Below, piece by piece: positions 1 to 11,754 of a DNA stretch of 64,000 nt. Source of the stretch: Diplolepis rosae (taxonomy: Eukaryota > Arthropoda > Insecta > Hymenoptera > Diplolepididae); contig JAPYXD010000250.1 of the NCBI GenBank assembly GCA_030998225.1, positions 620,001 to 684,000 of the forward strand, read 5' to 3'. The translations under genes and the position numbers were made by a program. A model generated the notes under the pieces. That model ran no database searches, had not been told where the DNA came from, and worked only from the letters and a program-made list of their open reading frames with translations. Within the stretch, counting starts at the first letter, position 1. Every line of letters begins with the position of its first letter.

Positions 1-522
1 CCGGGAAAGTTTGAATCCGGAAATGAAAATAAACACACGAATCTCGGTAAATGGAAGTTTAATTAATAAATGTTAATGTATTTCAAAACTGTTAAGTCTG
101 GACTAACAGTAACGCCTAATTATTACTGTATGGACCTTACGGATAAAAATACTACGATTCTACAAGTTCGACGAGTAAACTTGTAGACTATTTGAACGTG
201 TCCAAATCAAAACTGAAACTGTCATACTTGCACTCTACAAAACTCATGCATTCTCTTCACAGCTCTCCCCCACGCATCCCCTCTCTCTCAATTTCACACG
301 CTGGCCCTCGCTAGGCCCAGTCCCAACTTCCCGAAGAAGCTCGACCGCGAGAATCCGAGTCCGAAGAAGCCCGACTCGGGAAACCCCAGTCCTAGCCTCT
401 AGCCTCAGCTGCAAGTTTTTTATGGCGCTTGCAGTGAAAGCGCAAAAGAAGGCAGTAAAGCAGTAAATCTTAAAGGATTACTTTTTACTTCCTTCTGTCG
501 ACCAGACATCCTATTTTAAATC
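1..522. other. Intergenic sequence, no gene recognised
   Basis: No ORF with recognisable domains is visible. Positions about 290-410 are locally GC-rich with a degenerate repeated motif around 'gaagaagc..gactcggg'. The stretch abuts the left LTR-like repeat and may be older transposon sequence, but I see no homology to the rest of the window. Confidence 0.4.
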
Positions 523-1028
523 TTTTAGGTCTACGTGAATAAATAGTTTCAATACCTATTTGCCTGGCCATTCGGTTTAGTTTTTGCCTATCTAAAATAG
601 AAATGCATGTTACCTTTATAAATCCCTAGCTCTATCTTAAACTTAGTTTATTTAAATTCTAACGTCCAGACTTAACCTTTCGTATCCTTAAAACCAGTAT
701 ACATAGAAGTGATATATAACTTACAGAGAAATCTTAAAACTAATTTACAATGTCGAGTTTCTCGAAGAGTACATATGTTGAACACTCGCAGAATAATCTT
801 AGGTTTATTATTTAAAGATAGTAAATCTAGCTAAAGAATTTGTACGCTTTTCCCAAGGTCTTTTATGATTTTCAGCTGCACAACGTGGGAGAATAATTTC
901 TTTAAGTAAGATGGGAATTTCCTGAATTAGACTATGTTTTTGTTTGAAATTAATAATACCGCGAGCTAGTATCGAACATTCGATTAAATTAATCGACTTC
1001 GAGCGAGACCCTATAGTCGCTCGTTACA
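523..1028 (-). repeat. 3' LTR of the deleted errantivirus-like element
   Basis: Direct copy of about 5155-5665, sharing for example 'cttttaggtctacgtga' near the start and 'gtcgctcgttaca' at the end. On the minus strand it starts TGTAACGAGC, a TG start as expected of an LTR. The left edge is placed where similarity fades and is approximate. Confidence 0.65.
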
Positions 1029-1968
1029 CCTTCACCCTTATAAAAACATTTTTCGTCAGATAAGGAAGGAGTCTGTAGGGTGGAAAGAATATCGTAATTT
1101 GAAATTCGCGCCCATGGTTCGATACGTTCGATATAATTCGAGAGGCAACGACTTCGATTGAGCAGACGTTGTGACCGTACCACGTAACAAGCCTGCATGG
1201 TTGCATGTGACAGGTGTAAACATTTCAGTTGGTGATAAACAAAAGGTGGCAGAATTTGACGTTTGAGAACAGAAGAAAAGGTCTCGTCCATGTGAATTTG
1301 TGAATTTATTTCGTCTGATTGTGATTAATGTTGCTAGGATGGAATAGGATGCAGTAATCGATGGTAAGTCTAACCTGCAATATTTGTTTTATCTTACTTG
1401 TTTATTTTGATAACTATAGCAGAGTCATGTTTTGAGCGAGACCTAGTCGTTCGACTCTCACCCCCCTCTTATTTAGAAATTTAAACTAAATATAACTAGG
1501 AAATAAAAATAATAAAAATAAATAATGAATATATACATATATGTCCCAACGTGACTAAATATTTGTTTACAAGGTAATTTTCTATCCCATTCCTAGGTAA
1601 TTTTACTTTTTAGGTTTAAGTTGAATGCAGTTCTGGATAATTTGTGATTGAAAGCCTTTATTGTGAATCGGGAAAAATTTTAAGTGTAAATTTCTTGTAA
1701 ATCGTCGTATTTGAGTCTGTTTTCCTCTATTTATTCCTGCCCTGTTTCAGTAGTCAATCTACAATCAGCAGGAATGAATAACACGAGGTTGTCATCGCGC
1801 ATGGAAAGTTTTCCTCTGGAAGGCTGAATACAAGAAAATTCGATGTTTGAGGGAATTGGGTTATCATGAGTCAGGTCTTTGTCAGCAGAAGGTTCGTCTT
1901 GAGAAATAGGAAAGCATGGGTAAGTACTTTGCTTCGCAATTTGATTTTCTTTTAGGCTTAAAAGGTTT

Positions 1969-2298
1969 TTATTTTTTTTGGTTTAAAAATGAGTCTTTTT
2001 GTGATTCAAGTCCAAAACTCGTTTGTAAAGAATCCTTATATTCAAAGCTATCTTGTGAGTTTTCGTTATCCGATTCGATTATATTAATAAATTTTTCCCT
2101 GATTTCAGTGAAGAATTCATCACTCTCAAAACGGTCGTCGTCAGCACAAGTGCGGGATGTGCAATCACGGCTAGTTGAACTAGGGATCGCCCCAGGACTT
2201 GTCGACTTAGACATAAAATCCATCAGAGCCTCACCCTCGGTGCGGGATGTGCAATCACGGCTAGCTGTACTAGGGATCGCCCCAGGACCGAGAGACAT
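1969..2298 (-). pseudogene. Low-complexity coding remnant downstream of RNase H
   Basis: A minus-strand open stretch of about 109 codons rich in Ser, Asp and Glu lies 3' of the RNase H fragment, where the RNase H-integrase linker would be. It contains a 48-bp near-perfect direct repeat (2151-2198 and 2241-2288, period 90 bp, about two mismatches by eye) that encodes a repeated Pro-Gly-Ala-Ile-Pro-Ser segment followed by Arg-Asp-Cys-Thr-Ser-Arg. No catalytic motif is visible. It is probably leftover pol linker; a chance ORF cannot be excluded. Confidence 0.35.
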
Positions 2299-2547
2299 AT
2301 TGGCATCAAAATAATAATTGCTTCCTGAGGGATAGCCCTCCTCGTGGATAGCATCAACAAAGAGCTCAACTTGCTCATCACCACTCTCCTCAGTGGCCGT
2401 CTTAAATTCTTCCTTACTGGAATCAGGTTCGTATACTTTCTTTTTGATAATCTGGCAACTAAATTTATTTTCAGAATGTATAATATGTTCAACTCTCGAG
2501 AATGCATTCTCAATACGGACGTCATTGTCTGTGTTTTCGAGTGTGTT

Positions 2548-3015
2548 TCACGAAGGTGGGGTCACAGGTGTCTGATTAGAAATCAACACCTCGTGTACCC
2601 GGTGGAAGGAGGAATCAAGAGGATCGAGTTCTTCGTTTAGCGTCGTGTCGTCTTCTAAGTCGTACTGAGTCTGCATCTCCTCACATGGATTTCGAGAAAG
2701 AGCGTCTGCGTTCGAATTAGTAGTTCCTTTTTGATAAACAATTACATAATCATACTCATTCAAACGCAGTCGCCATCGTATAAGCTTTGAATTTGGATTC
2801 TTCACATTATGGAGCCAGACCAGTGGCCTATGGTCTGTCTCCAGAGTGAATTTTCTACCATATAAATAAGGTCGAAATGTTTCAACAGAAAATAAAATTG
2901 CGAGAAGTTCTTTTTCGATTGTTGAGTAATTTACTTCTGTTTCTGATAGGGTTCTGGACGCGTAAGCGATAGGAAGGACTTTACCATCGAGTTCTTGGCT
3001 TAACCTTCTGTCCAT
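2548..3015 (-). pseudogene. pol (fragment): Ty3/gypsy RNase H fragment
   Basis: The minus-strand translation shows the C-terminal part of a Ty3/gypsy RNase H: PIAYASRTLSETE near residue 16, the ELLAILF helix near 36, TDHRPLVW near 59 (a catalytic Asp) and NADALSRNP near 102. Reverse transcriptase should lie directly upstream but is absent: the open frame starts abruptly at a Met-Asp-Arg-Arg that looks like a deletion junction with gag sequence. RNase H degrades the RNA strand during reverse transcription; this fragment lacks the N-terminal catalytic Asp and cannot be functional alone. The closest relative in the window is the RNase H of the 24-kb element (26998-27340). Confidence 0.85.
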
Positions 3016-3049
3016 TTAAATAAAACATTCTTTTTCAGAAGGTAACTCA

Positions 3050-3787
3050 GCGGCTTTGCAATGGTTGATGATACATGGGCTTACTTTGTTACTCTGAGGG
3101 AGATTGAGTGTGTCGATTCCCCGGTATTTTGCTTCATGCAAGCAATTTCCGAGTGAATCTGGAAAGGAGTTTTTTTTTGAGGCCATGAAAGCAGTTTCGA
3201 GAATATTCAGAAGTTCTGAAAGAGTTTCAAATCGGAGATTTTTAATATATAATTCGGCTTCTCCTTGGATTTTTGTTCGTAATAATTTTACAACAAAGTT
3301 CGGAGATGAGGAGCAACTCCTTCCTCTGCGAATTTACATTCACGGGAGAAGGCCTGTACCGAGATATTATTCCCGGAAAAGATGGGAATAAGGTCTACAA
3401 TTACCTTGAGAGCAGTTATATCACTGCCTTTGAAAACAATTGGTAAAGAACGTGAAGAACTGCTAGATTCTGCCAAATTATTTACTGAAGGGTTTGTGAC
3501 TTCCTTCGATTTTTTTTTAATTCGTGCAATTCTATTTGGCGACGAATAATTTCATTCAGATCTCGCAAATTACCTGTATTTATTTGTAAAGATGTTTGGT
3601 TAAGAACTTGGGACCCTACATTATCTCTACTCGCAATTAACCTATCAAAATAATCGATATTCGATAGACCAGATGCGTTTATATCATTAGAGTATTGAAT
3701 CTCGTCAATAGTGCGCAGTGATTCAGCGTCATCGCCTAAGTGCTGGATTCGGATATTATATTCGCCAGTCCTCTCTGAATTTTCCAT
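3050..3787 (-). pseudogene. gag (fragment): Frameshifted gag remnant
   Basis: Two overlapping-in-theme minus-strand pieces appear to be one broken Gag. The first (3787 down to 3482) begins with Met-Glu-Asn-Ser-Glu and ends in a basic Lys-Lys-Asn-Arg-Arg-Lys stretch. The second (3476 down to 3288, another frame) reads through VIVDLIPIFSGNN and continues in a third frame with capsid-like sequence (GEAELYIKNLRFETLSELL). The order and the 'P.FsG' motif fit Ty3/gypsy capsids. Two frame changes make it a pseudogene. It sits between the 5' leader (3790-5150) and the deletion junction to RNase H. Confidence 0.6.
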
Positions 3788-4970
3788 CTTATATTATATT
3801 TAATTTAATTAGAAAAAAAAGAAAATATACTAAGTTAATTTGTAAGTAATTTAAAGTAATTAGATGTGCTGCAGAAATTTGTGTGAATATAAAAATTAAA
3901 TAAAAGGTTCCTTCCCAAAATGACTTGAAAATTATCGTGTCATTAGAAATCTACTTTATTTCAATCGTCGAAAGAATTATATTAAATTATTAATCGCTGA
4001 AGAAAGCAACGTAATGTAACTTTCCACTTGAGAGATATAGAAAATTTATCAGTATCTGATAATAAGACTTGACTGTTTTTAAATTTAATAAGATAGAATA
4101 CAGAAATAGTCTCCTAGTATATAAGTAGTCTGTGGAATTACCTTGATTCAAATTATTGCACGATTTACTATATGTAAGTAGCACTGAACATTAAATAATG
4201 CCAATATATATAGAATTATAATACCAATATGATTTGCGTAGTCGAAGGGAAAATTTCATACTTAAAAAAAAATAGAAATTTTAAAACTTGAAAAAGTTTG
4301 TATACGAAGATAAACAGAGAAAACAAAGCAAAGTAAAAATAAGTACTAAAAATAATTATGTTCAATCCCTCAACTTGTTATAGATGAATATATATAGTTA
4401 GTTTGCACCGATATGTCACGTTTAATCAGAGGAAAAAATTATATTATGAAAAAAAATAATGGTTTGTGTATATTTTCAGAAAACGCGTAGAGATTAGAGG
4501 AAACTGTTAAATTTATTTTATAAAGAGAAGGAGATTAGAGAAAACTGGTAAATATATTTTACAAAGAAAAGTTTATAATACTTAATCTAGCCAAACCTTT
4601 AAAGTTCCTTTACCACGAGTCCTGGGTATAATCGATGGTTTTCAGTGATAAATCCAATTTTATTTTGTGCACTAAGAACGAAAAAAGGCAATGGTTCACT
4701 TCCGCACTATCGCAATCACTTGGTGAAGAAAGTTCCAGCTGAATTGCCCACGAAGTTTCCCTCGATGTTTCCCTCGATGATCCTTCATGAAATCCACCGT
4801 TGAATCTCAGGAACCGGAAGTTACTCGAAGATCGCTGATGTCCTTTGATGATGAAAATCCCTCGATGACCATAAAATGAAGAAAAATCGCTTTTATTAAT
4901 TTCCCTCAATTGGCTACTCGATCCACCAATATCAGAAAATTACTCAAGTCGATTTTGAATTGAAGTAGAA
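3788..4970. other. Leader of the deleted element, no gene
   Basis: AT-rich sequence between the presumed gag start and the right LTR. Nothing recognisable; a minus-strand open stretch at 4610-4909 has no domain and a biased composition, so I do not call it a gene. Confidence 0.4.
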
Positions 4971-4974
4971 GTCG

Positions 4975-5125
4975 TTGAAGCACAGCACAGGAACTAGTCA
5001 GGAACACAGGAACTCAGCAGTAATCAGCAACACGGGAACAAGTCAGAATTTCGGGAACTAGAAGGCAATCAGCAGCACAGGAACAGATCAGAAGCACGGG
5101 AACTAGACGGCAATCAGCAGCACAG
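4975..5125. repeat. Degenerate minisatellite in the element leader
   Basis: Short imperfect units built on 'gcagcacaggaac' and 'cacgggaacta' repeat about seven times. It is located just inside the right LTR, so it lies in the 5' leader of the minus-strand element. Confidence 0.6.
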
Positions 5126-5154
5126 AAAAAATAAAATCAGAAAATACTCTTTTA

Positions 5155-5665
5155 ATTCTTTTAGGTCTACGTGACTAAATAGTTTCTATACTTATTTACC
5201 TAGCCATTCGATTTAGTTTTTGCCTATCTAAAATATAAATGCATATTCCCTCTATAAATCCCTAGTCCTATTTGAAATTTAATTTATTTAAATCCTATAG
5301 TCCAGACTTAACCTTTTCTTATCCTTAAAACTAGTATACATAGAAGTGATATATAACTTACAGAGAAATCTTAAAACTAATTTACAATGTCGAGTTTCTT
5401 GACGAGTACATATGTTGAACACTCGCAGAATAATCTTAGGTTTATTATTTAAAGATAGTAAATCTAGCTAAAGAATTTGTACGCTTTTCCCAAGGTCTTT
5501 TATGATTTTCAGCTGCACAACGTGGGAGAATAATTTCTTTAAGTAAGATGTGAATTTCCTGAATTAAACTATGTTTTTGTTTGAAATTGAAAATACCGCG
5601 AGCTAGTATCGAACATTCGATTAAATTAATCGACTTCGAGCGAGACCCTATAGTCGCTCGTTACA
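5155..5665 (-). repeat. 5' LTR of the deleted errantivirus-like element
   Basis: Direct copy of 523-1028 with scattered substitutions. On the minus strand it begins TGTAACGAGC at 5665. No convincing primer-binding site was identified next to its inner end. Confidence 0.65.
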
Positions 5666-5876
5666 ATTAATTTAATTTTAATAGAAAAGGAAACGATGAT
5701 TCTTGTTTCTTTTTTGATAACATTCAAAACTAAGAAATATAAAATTGTGTGCAATAATTATTTATTGCGAAATATGGTTTTTATAATATTATGCAATGTC
5801 GAATTGATTTATTCACAGAATAGATTTAATGATTTTGAAACAATGTTAATAAAATTGACAAACGAGTTATTTGTTT

Positions 5877-6467
5877 GTAATTTTCAATTAATTTCAAGTT
5901 ATTCAGTTGGTATGAGATGAATTTGATGTCAATTGAACATAATTGATTTCTTTGTGACAAATTTAATTCTTTTTAGGTTCTTTTTCATTAATTTCAACTA
6001 ATTCAGTCTGTATTAAATAAATTTGATGTGAATTAAACATAATTAATTTCTTTATGAAGAATTAAAAGTTTTTTAGGTTATTTTTCATTTATTTCAACTA
6101 ATTCAGTCTGTATTGGATAAATTCAATGTGAATTGAACATGATTCATTTCTTTATGCAGAATTAAATGTTTTTTTCACTAATTTAAACTAATTTAGTAGT
6201 CTGTATTGCATGAATTCAATGTGAATTGATCATAATTCATTTGTTTATGAAGAATTAAATGTTTGTTAGGTTATTTTTCATTAATTTCACCCAATACAGT
6301 CTGGATCTGATGAATTTAATGTGAATTGAACATAATTTATTTCTTTATGGAGAATTAAAAGTTTTTTAGGTTATTTTCCATTTATTTCAACTAATTCAGT
6401 CTGTATTGGATAAATTCAATGTAAATTGAACATAATTCATTTCTTTATGCAGAATTATATGTTTTTA
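5877..6467. repeat. Minisatellite, unit about 100 bp
   Basis: About six imperfect units, each containing 'atttcaactaattcagtctg', then 'gtgaattgaacataatt' and 'tttctttatg'. Unit starts fall near 5880, 5983, 6082, 6170, 6272 and 6377. No coding potential. Confidence 0.8.
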
Positions 6468-8345
6468 CATTCTCATCATGGATGAGAAGGTATTGGTTTT
6501 ATGTGAAAAATGACTTTCGAAAATTTCATCAAATCTTTACGTTTTGAGACCCCCTGAGTCCGAAAAAAGGGTTTTTACGAAAGTGTCTGTCTGTCTGTCT
6601 GTAGTTCGTGTGCGGCATAACTCTCGATAGAATTATCAGATTGAATTGTGCTTTGGCACACTTTATCGGAGCCGAAAAAGTAAGGACAAGTTCGTTAACC
6701 AGCCACATCCAATCAAAATTGAGGGATTGAGCACTACTTTTGTGTTTTTGAAAATAATGTTTTAAAAAAATCAAAAATTTTAATACTGGCTTTAGATAGT
6801 TCTCATAAATCTCTAAAAATTATCCTGATAACATTTTTTGATTAAATCAAAATTAGAAATGTTACAGCGTATTAAAATTCAAAAAAAGTCAATATCAAAA
6901 TTCCATTTTCCAGTTAAATTATACGAGATACGAAAAAACGTTATGATACAATATTATTTTCTACATAAAGACCTACAAATTTGAATTGTAACATTTTTTC
7001 ATAAGATGCATATTTTTTTTTTTAATTCAAAAATAATCTATTGAAAATCCAAAATTCAATTTTTTAACAATAATATGTGAAATACGAAAAAAACGTAAGA
7101 ATACAAAGTTGTTCGTTTCGAAAAGATCTACAAGTTTTGTCTAACACAGTTTATGAAAAAACATATATTTTTCGTTTCAATTCCAAAAAATACGATTAAA
7201 ATTCAATAATTCCATTTTTTAGACAAAATATATGAGATACATAAAAAAAGTTTAGATGAAAAATTATTTGCCTAAATGAGGTCTACACATTCTTATTAAG
7301 AAATTTCTCGGCAGGACGTATATTTTATGTTTTGATTTTTAATATTGAAAAAATTCGATTTTTTTCACCAAATTATGTGAGATACGAAATAAGCGTTGTT
7401 CTGCAAAATCGTTTCCTTAAGGTAGTACGATCACGAAAATTAGACCTCAGACAAAAATAGATAATTTTGCTTTCAAGAATAGCAACATTATTATTGAAGG
7501 GCCAATTTGAATGAGAAAAGATTATTTTTCATGAAAAAAATTTGAAACACAAAAAATAATGTTATTAATAAATTTTATTTTTGCCCAAACTTATTTTCTT
7601 ATCGCTGCGAGTCAAATTTTTGAAAATGATGCGATTCTAATAAATTATGTTTCATTTTTTTAGAAAAAAGATTCTCTACAACTTGACCGTTTCCTATTTT
7701 TGAAATTGAATTAATTATTATCAAATACAGCAATTTGTTTATAAAAAATTTTTTTTGAAAAATTGTTTTTTTATAATTTCAGCCATTAGAGAATTCATTT
7801 TCAAAAATCGGAAACGGTCAAGTTGTAGAGAATCTTTTTCCTAAAAAAATGAACCGTGATTTATTATAATCGCATCATTTTTAAAAATTTGGCTCGAAGC
7901 GATAAGAAAATAAGTTTTGGCAAAAATGAAATTTATTAATAACATTATTTTTTTGTGTTTCAAATTTTTTTCATGAAAAATAATCTTTTCTCATTCAAAT
8001 TGGCCCTTCAATAATAATGTTGCTATTCTTGAAAGCAAAATTATCTATTTTAGCCTGAGGTCTAATTTTCGTGATCGTACTATCTTAAATAAAGTCTACG
8101 ATTATTTTTTCTTTCTGAGAGATTTGGAAGAAAAAAAATTCTTTTAATCATATAATTTATTAAAAAGTTACTGAAATGTATACAGAAAATCGAGCGCGAA
8201 GCGCGAGTGACATGATGAGAATGCGTTCTTCAAGGCCGATAGAGCCTTAAGTAAATTGAATTTCCTGTTTCACTTAAACTGAAAAAGAAATTTAGTGAAT
8301 TTGTGAAAATGAGTAATTCCAATCATCTTTAATATTATAAAATTG
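6468..8345. repeat. Dispersed repeat family Y, copy 1
   Basis: Starts with 'cattctcatcatgg' and contains 'ctgagtccgaaaaaagggtt' followed by a (ctgt)n tract near 6585. Similar sequence lies at 39779-42480, 50290-54500 and 61946-63140. A phrase 'cgagcgcgaagcgcgag' near 8190 is shared by all copies. 'catgatgagaatg' at 8211-8223 is the inverted complement of the start, but similarity between copies continues about 120 bp past it, so this is not certainly the element end. No protein is encoded; the copy is interrupted by the MITE at 7421-8084. Confidence 0.7.
7421..8084. mobile_element. Palindromic MITE with TTAA target duplication
   Basis: Long inverted arms (about 7421-7740 and 7765-8084) start GGTAGTACGATCACG and end CGTGATCGTACTATC. 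TTAA flanks both ends (7417-7420 and 8085-8088), and the related repeat at 62890-62930 shows the unoccupied site with one TTAA. TTAA duplications are typical of piggyBac and Kolobok transposons, so this is probably a non-autonomous derivative of one of them. It could fold into a long hairpin if transcribed. Confidence 0.85.
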
Positions 8346-9451
8346 GTTTGAGATTCAGTATTAAATTATAAGAAATAAACTTAAATGTATGCGAAGAGCA
8401 CAAGACCGAGCGCGAAGCGCGACGTTCAAAAATTACTAGTACATATTTTTAACATATTTTAAATTTTTAACATGTACAGATCGATGATGACTAGTTAAGT
8501 GTGGCAAAGCTTGGCATGCTTTTTTATCAAGACGCTAAATTTTTAAATTTCAGCTATTTCCTGTCTTACGAATTGTCTTATTCTTATTTAAAATAAAATT
8601 AAATCACATATGCTAACATCTCTACAGCTTCATTGGCATGTTCTTTGCATTGAAAAATAAATCTTGTTTCACATGACAAAAAGTATTCATTACTATAAAA
8701 TTTGCTAGTACATATTTTTAACATATTTTAAATTTTTAACATGTACAGATCGATAATGACGAGTTAAGTGTCGCAAAACTTGGCTGCTTATTTCTTCAAG
8801 GCGCTAACTTTTTTAATCTCAGCCATTTCCTGTCTTACGAATTGTCTCATGCGTATTTGAACATAAAATTGAATTATATATGCTAACATCTCCACAGCTT
8901 CATTGGCATGTTCTTTGCATTGAAAACTAATTTTTTTTCATCAGATGAAATTAAATCGTCTAGAATTAGATCAAAAGAATTGCTAGACCGGCAATGTTTG
9001 TTAAATAGATATTCGACAACTGTGATAAGCTTGTATAACTTAACATTTGGATGTATGAAATCTTTATTTATTTTTGCAAATCTACTCAGTAGTCAAAAAT
9101 GCATTTAAGCGTATCGAACACTGAGTGTGCTGTTTAATGTAAGCAGTTATACGACCAGTTGTGTAAAAAATCAAACAATTTCTAACAGCTAGTAAAGCAT
9201 AATCGTGCGCTACTGCATCTACAAAATCACTAAAATCAGTGTCTTCACAATCGATTATTGCTTTTGACTTTTCTCAAATTTCTTAATTGGCGCTTTTACT
9301 ATTCGACTGATGTAATTCTCCCAATTTTGAAATTGTTATTAAGGGCTGTGGAGGGTTGCCATCGAAAGTACTACAATTTCCAAGCTTTGGAGGTTTCAAA
9401 ATGCTAAAGGCAGCTTGTTGACGCCGAAATTCACTACTTTAGATCAGAGGT

Positions 9452-9865
9452 ATTTGTAAGGTCCGAGTTTTAGACCCTGGACTAAGTTCTTACTTTAATT
9501 TACAATATTTAGCAGATTGTAGCAATTCAGTGAAATTCTCAGCACTCAATTTATAGCACTGGGTTTTTCCCAAACTAACGCTAACAATATTTCTTTCGGC
9601 GTTTTATTTCTTTTACATGGTTCAAGCAAAACGTGCTCAAATAAACTTCTCTAGGATTTCCTTACGTTCCAAAGAAGACAATTAGGGGCTAATCCCAGAC
9701 ACTAAACGTCGCCTCAGATATGTTCAGGTAACTTAGGTTATAATGTTTCATCTGTACGCCATCCTCGACTTCATGACTCACTCTGTAATACCTTTGCCTA
9801 AACTTACCTCTACCCTCCCCACCACTCCATTTTCGAGATGCACTCTCACTTTTCAAATGGTCTCC
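9452..9865. repeat. Direct repeat, first copy
   Basis: Starts 'atttgtaaggtccgag' and ends 'cttttcaaatggtc'. It looks identical by eye to 10424-10833 over nearly its whole length, so the duplication is recent compared with the mariner fragment it flanks. Confidence 0.85.
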
Positions 9866-9897
9866 TTCAGGAGTGATGCATTCATCTCAACGCTTCT

Positions 9898-10423
9898 CTA
9901 ACCTTCAAACGCATTAATAGTCATATAATATTCGCAATTGATGGTTTTTCCTTTCTCAAGATAATCGATGAATAATAACGCACACATCCCAAAATACGGC
10001 AGCCAAAACCTTACCAGCTGACATTTGTCTTTATAGTTGCTTTGGACGTTTTCCACCCCTTGATGTCCACTCAGCTGACTGCTGATTTGAATCCAGAGTG
10101 TAGTGATGGATCCATGTTTCATCCGTTGTCACGTATCATATGAAATAATCCGTTTTACCGCGCTGAAATAGCTCCAAACAGCGCTCTAAAATCGTCGACG
10201 AGTTATTTTTGATCAACTGTAAGCAAACGCGATACCCATTTTGAACAGAGCGTTCTATGCTCAAATGATTACACGAAATGGCGAATACACTGCCTTCTGA
10301 TATCTTTGAGGTGTCAGCTATCTCATGCAACTTCAATTCACGATCGGCCAAAACCATTGTGTGGACGATTTTTATGTTTTCTGGAACAACTGCGGAATTC
10401 GGGCGACCCGAGCATCCAGCATC
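9898..10423 (-). pseudogene. Mariner transposase fragment
   Basis: Minus-strand reading gives pieces typical of a mariner (Tc1/mariner, mauritiana-like) transposase. There is GRPNSAVVPENI, then a helix-turn-helix segment MVLADRELKLHEIADT, then FQRGKTDYF, then (after a stop and frame change) a WIHHYTLDS-like DETW region, and VFWDVCALLFIDYLEKGKTI, whose Asp sits where the second catalytic Asp is expected. The N-terminus is missing, several stops interrupt the frame, and no mariner inverted repeats were found. It is a truncated relic within the solo-LTR insertion. Confidence 0.8.
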
Positions 10424-10833
10424 ATTTGTAAGGTCCGAGTTTTAGACCCTGGACTAAGTTCTTACTTTAATTTACAATATTTAGCAGATTGTAGCAATTC
10501 AGTGAAATTCTCAGCACTCAATTTATAGCACTGGGTTTTTCCCAAACTAACGCTAACAATATTTCTTTCGGCGTTTTATTTCTTTTACATGGTTCAAGCA
10601 AAACGTGCTCAAATAAACTTCTCTAGGATTTCCTTACGTTCCAAAGAAGACAATTAGGGGCTAATCCCAGACACTAAACGTCGCCTCAGATATGTTCAGG
10701 TAACTTAGGTTATAATGTTTCATCTGTACGCCATCCTCGACTTCATGACTCACTCTGTAATACCTTTGCCTAAACTTACCTCTACCCTCCCCACCACTCC
10801 ATTTTCGAGATGCACTCTCACTTTTCAAATGGT
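10424..10833. repeat. Direct repeat, second copy
   Basis: Copy of 9452-9865; together they bracket the mariner fragment. After 10833 the sequence continues into the remainder of the solo LTR. Confidence 0.85.
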
Positions 10834-11350
10834 CACTAAGTTAATTCACTGTCAACATTAATCGACCAAACATCGAGTCTGTAACCTTGTGTCGTCAAAT
10901 TAAAGAAAATTCTAATGTACGAGTCTGGAATTATTAATACTTACCCCTTCTATTAAGTAAGGAGAAATCACGGCGAATAACGATTACATTCTCATTTTTC
11001 GTGGTTCGCAACGTAACAACACAGCTAATATCTTGTATATTCGCAAGAAGGTTGGTGTACAAGGATGATCATTTGTTCCTCCAGCTAAGCTGGTAGTGCC
11101 ACAAAATCTCTACACCAACGGAAAGGAACACGAAATTAGTGAAACTTTTATACAGTATTGATAATATTCCATTCGAAATCTCATACTGAATAAAATATTT
11201 TTATCTTGTTCAGTTAAATTTTCTGAAATTAAGGAAGCTAAAGAAATACTAAATGGATTTTGAATGCAACATCAACGACACTATATTTCTTATACAAATC
11301 CATTTTGTAAAAAAATATAAAAGTGCTTTTTTCGATAGTTATATTTCACT

Positions 11351-11754
11351 GGAAGAATTCGGATGAAATGGAATGGACTGAAGGGATATAAAGATAAATT
11401 TTGGAGTTAAATAAGTACCGTGATGATTAATATGAACGTATCTGGAAATAAAATATTAGACCAGATTTTATATAAAGATATTTTATTATACGCGTAAAAA
11501 ATACTAAGTATAAAGTAATTAAAATAAATATTTTAATATTATTATTATAAACGGTAGTTTATCTTTCCTGCAAAACACGTCATATTAAAATGAATACATA
11601 TGTTCATATTTTTCCGCGAAGTTCAATACTTACAAAAATTGATTGAATATAATGAAAAAAGACGAAAAAAATCAGCTATATCTGATAAAGTATCTAATAT
11701 ATCTATATTCCCCGTACGAAATATGTCGAACATAACCCAAGACATATATACATA
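11351..11754. other. AT-rich intergenic sequence, no gene
   Basis: No ORF or recognisable repeat beyond short A/T runs. Confidence 0.4.

Larger units (their letters stand above)
523..5665 (-). mobile_element. Internally deleted errantivirus-like Ty3 element
   Basis: Two direct repeats of about 500 bp (about 523-1028 and 5155-5665) flank minus-strand remnants in the order gag then RNase H. In element orientation each repeat begins TGTAACGAGC, and the purine-rich complement of 1029-1040 (plus 'ccttcaccctta') sits where a polypurine tract should be. Between the gag remnant (up to about 3050) and the RNase H fragment (from 3015) the rest of gag, the protease and the reverse transcriptase are missing, and no integrase was recognised, so it is a deletion derivative. 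The RNase H resembles that of the 24-kb element in this window, so the two are probably related at the clade level. The LTRs differ at many positions by eye, so it is older. The inner LTR ends are approximate. Confidence 0.7.
9416..11021. mobile_element. Solo-LTR-like insertion with 5-bp target duplication
   Basis: The insertion runs from TGTTGACGCC to CGTAACAACA, so it has TG...CA ends with short inverted tips (TGTTG/CAACA). CAGCT is duplicated at 9411-9415 and 11022-11026, and the homologous sites near 47395 and 58250 are unoccupied. It lacks any retroelement coding region. Internally it contains a 410-bp direct repeat (9452-9865, 10424-10833) flanking a mariner fragment; without that extra 972 bp the LTR would be about 634 bp, a normal size. 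Confidence 0.7.
8430..11350 (-). mobile_element. P-like transposon relic, copy X1
   Basis: The sequence parallels 46620-47700 and 57290-58570. Minus-strand coding remnants of a P-superfamily-like transposase C-terminus lie at about 8880-9410 and 11030-11140, interrupted by the solo LTR at 9416-11021. A partial tandem copy of its 3' part lies at 8436-8640. Several frameshifts and stops make it dead. Assignment to the P/THAP9 group rests on a Gly-Gly-x-Asn-Asp-His-Pro-like motif seen in the better preserved copies and is tentative. Confidence 0.5.

Noticed and set aside
6468..8223. Family Y as a simple TIR transposon bounded by 'cattctcatcatg' and its complement
   Set aside because: Similarity between copies continues about 120 bp past the right-hand inverted motif, so the motif may not be the end.
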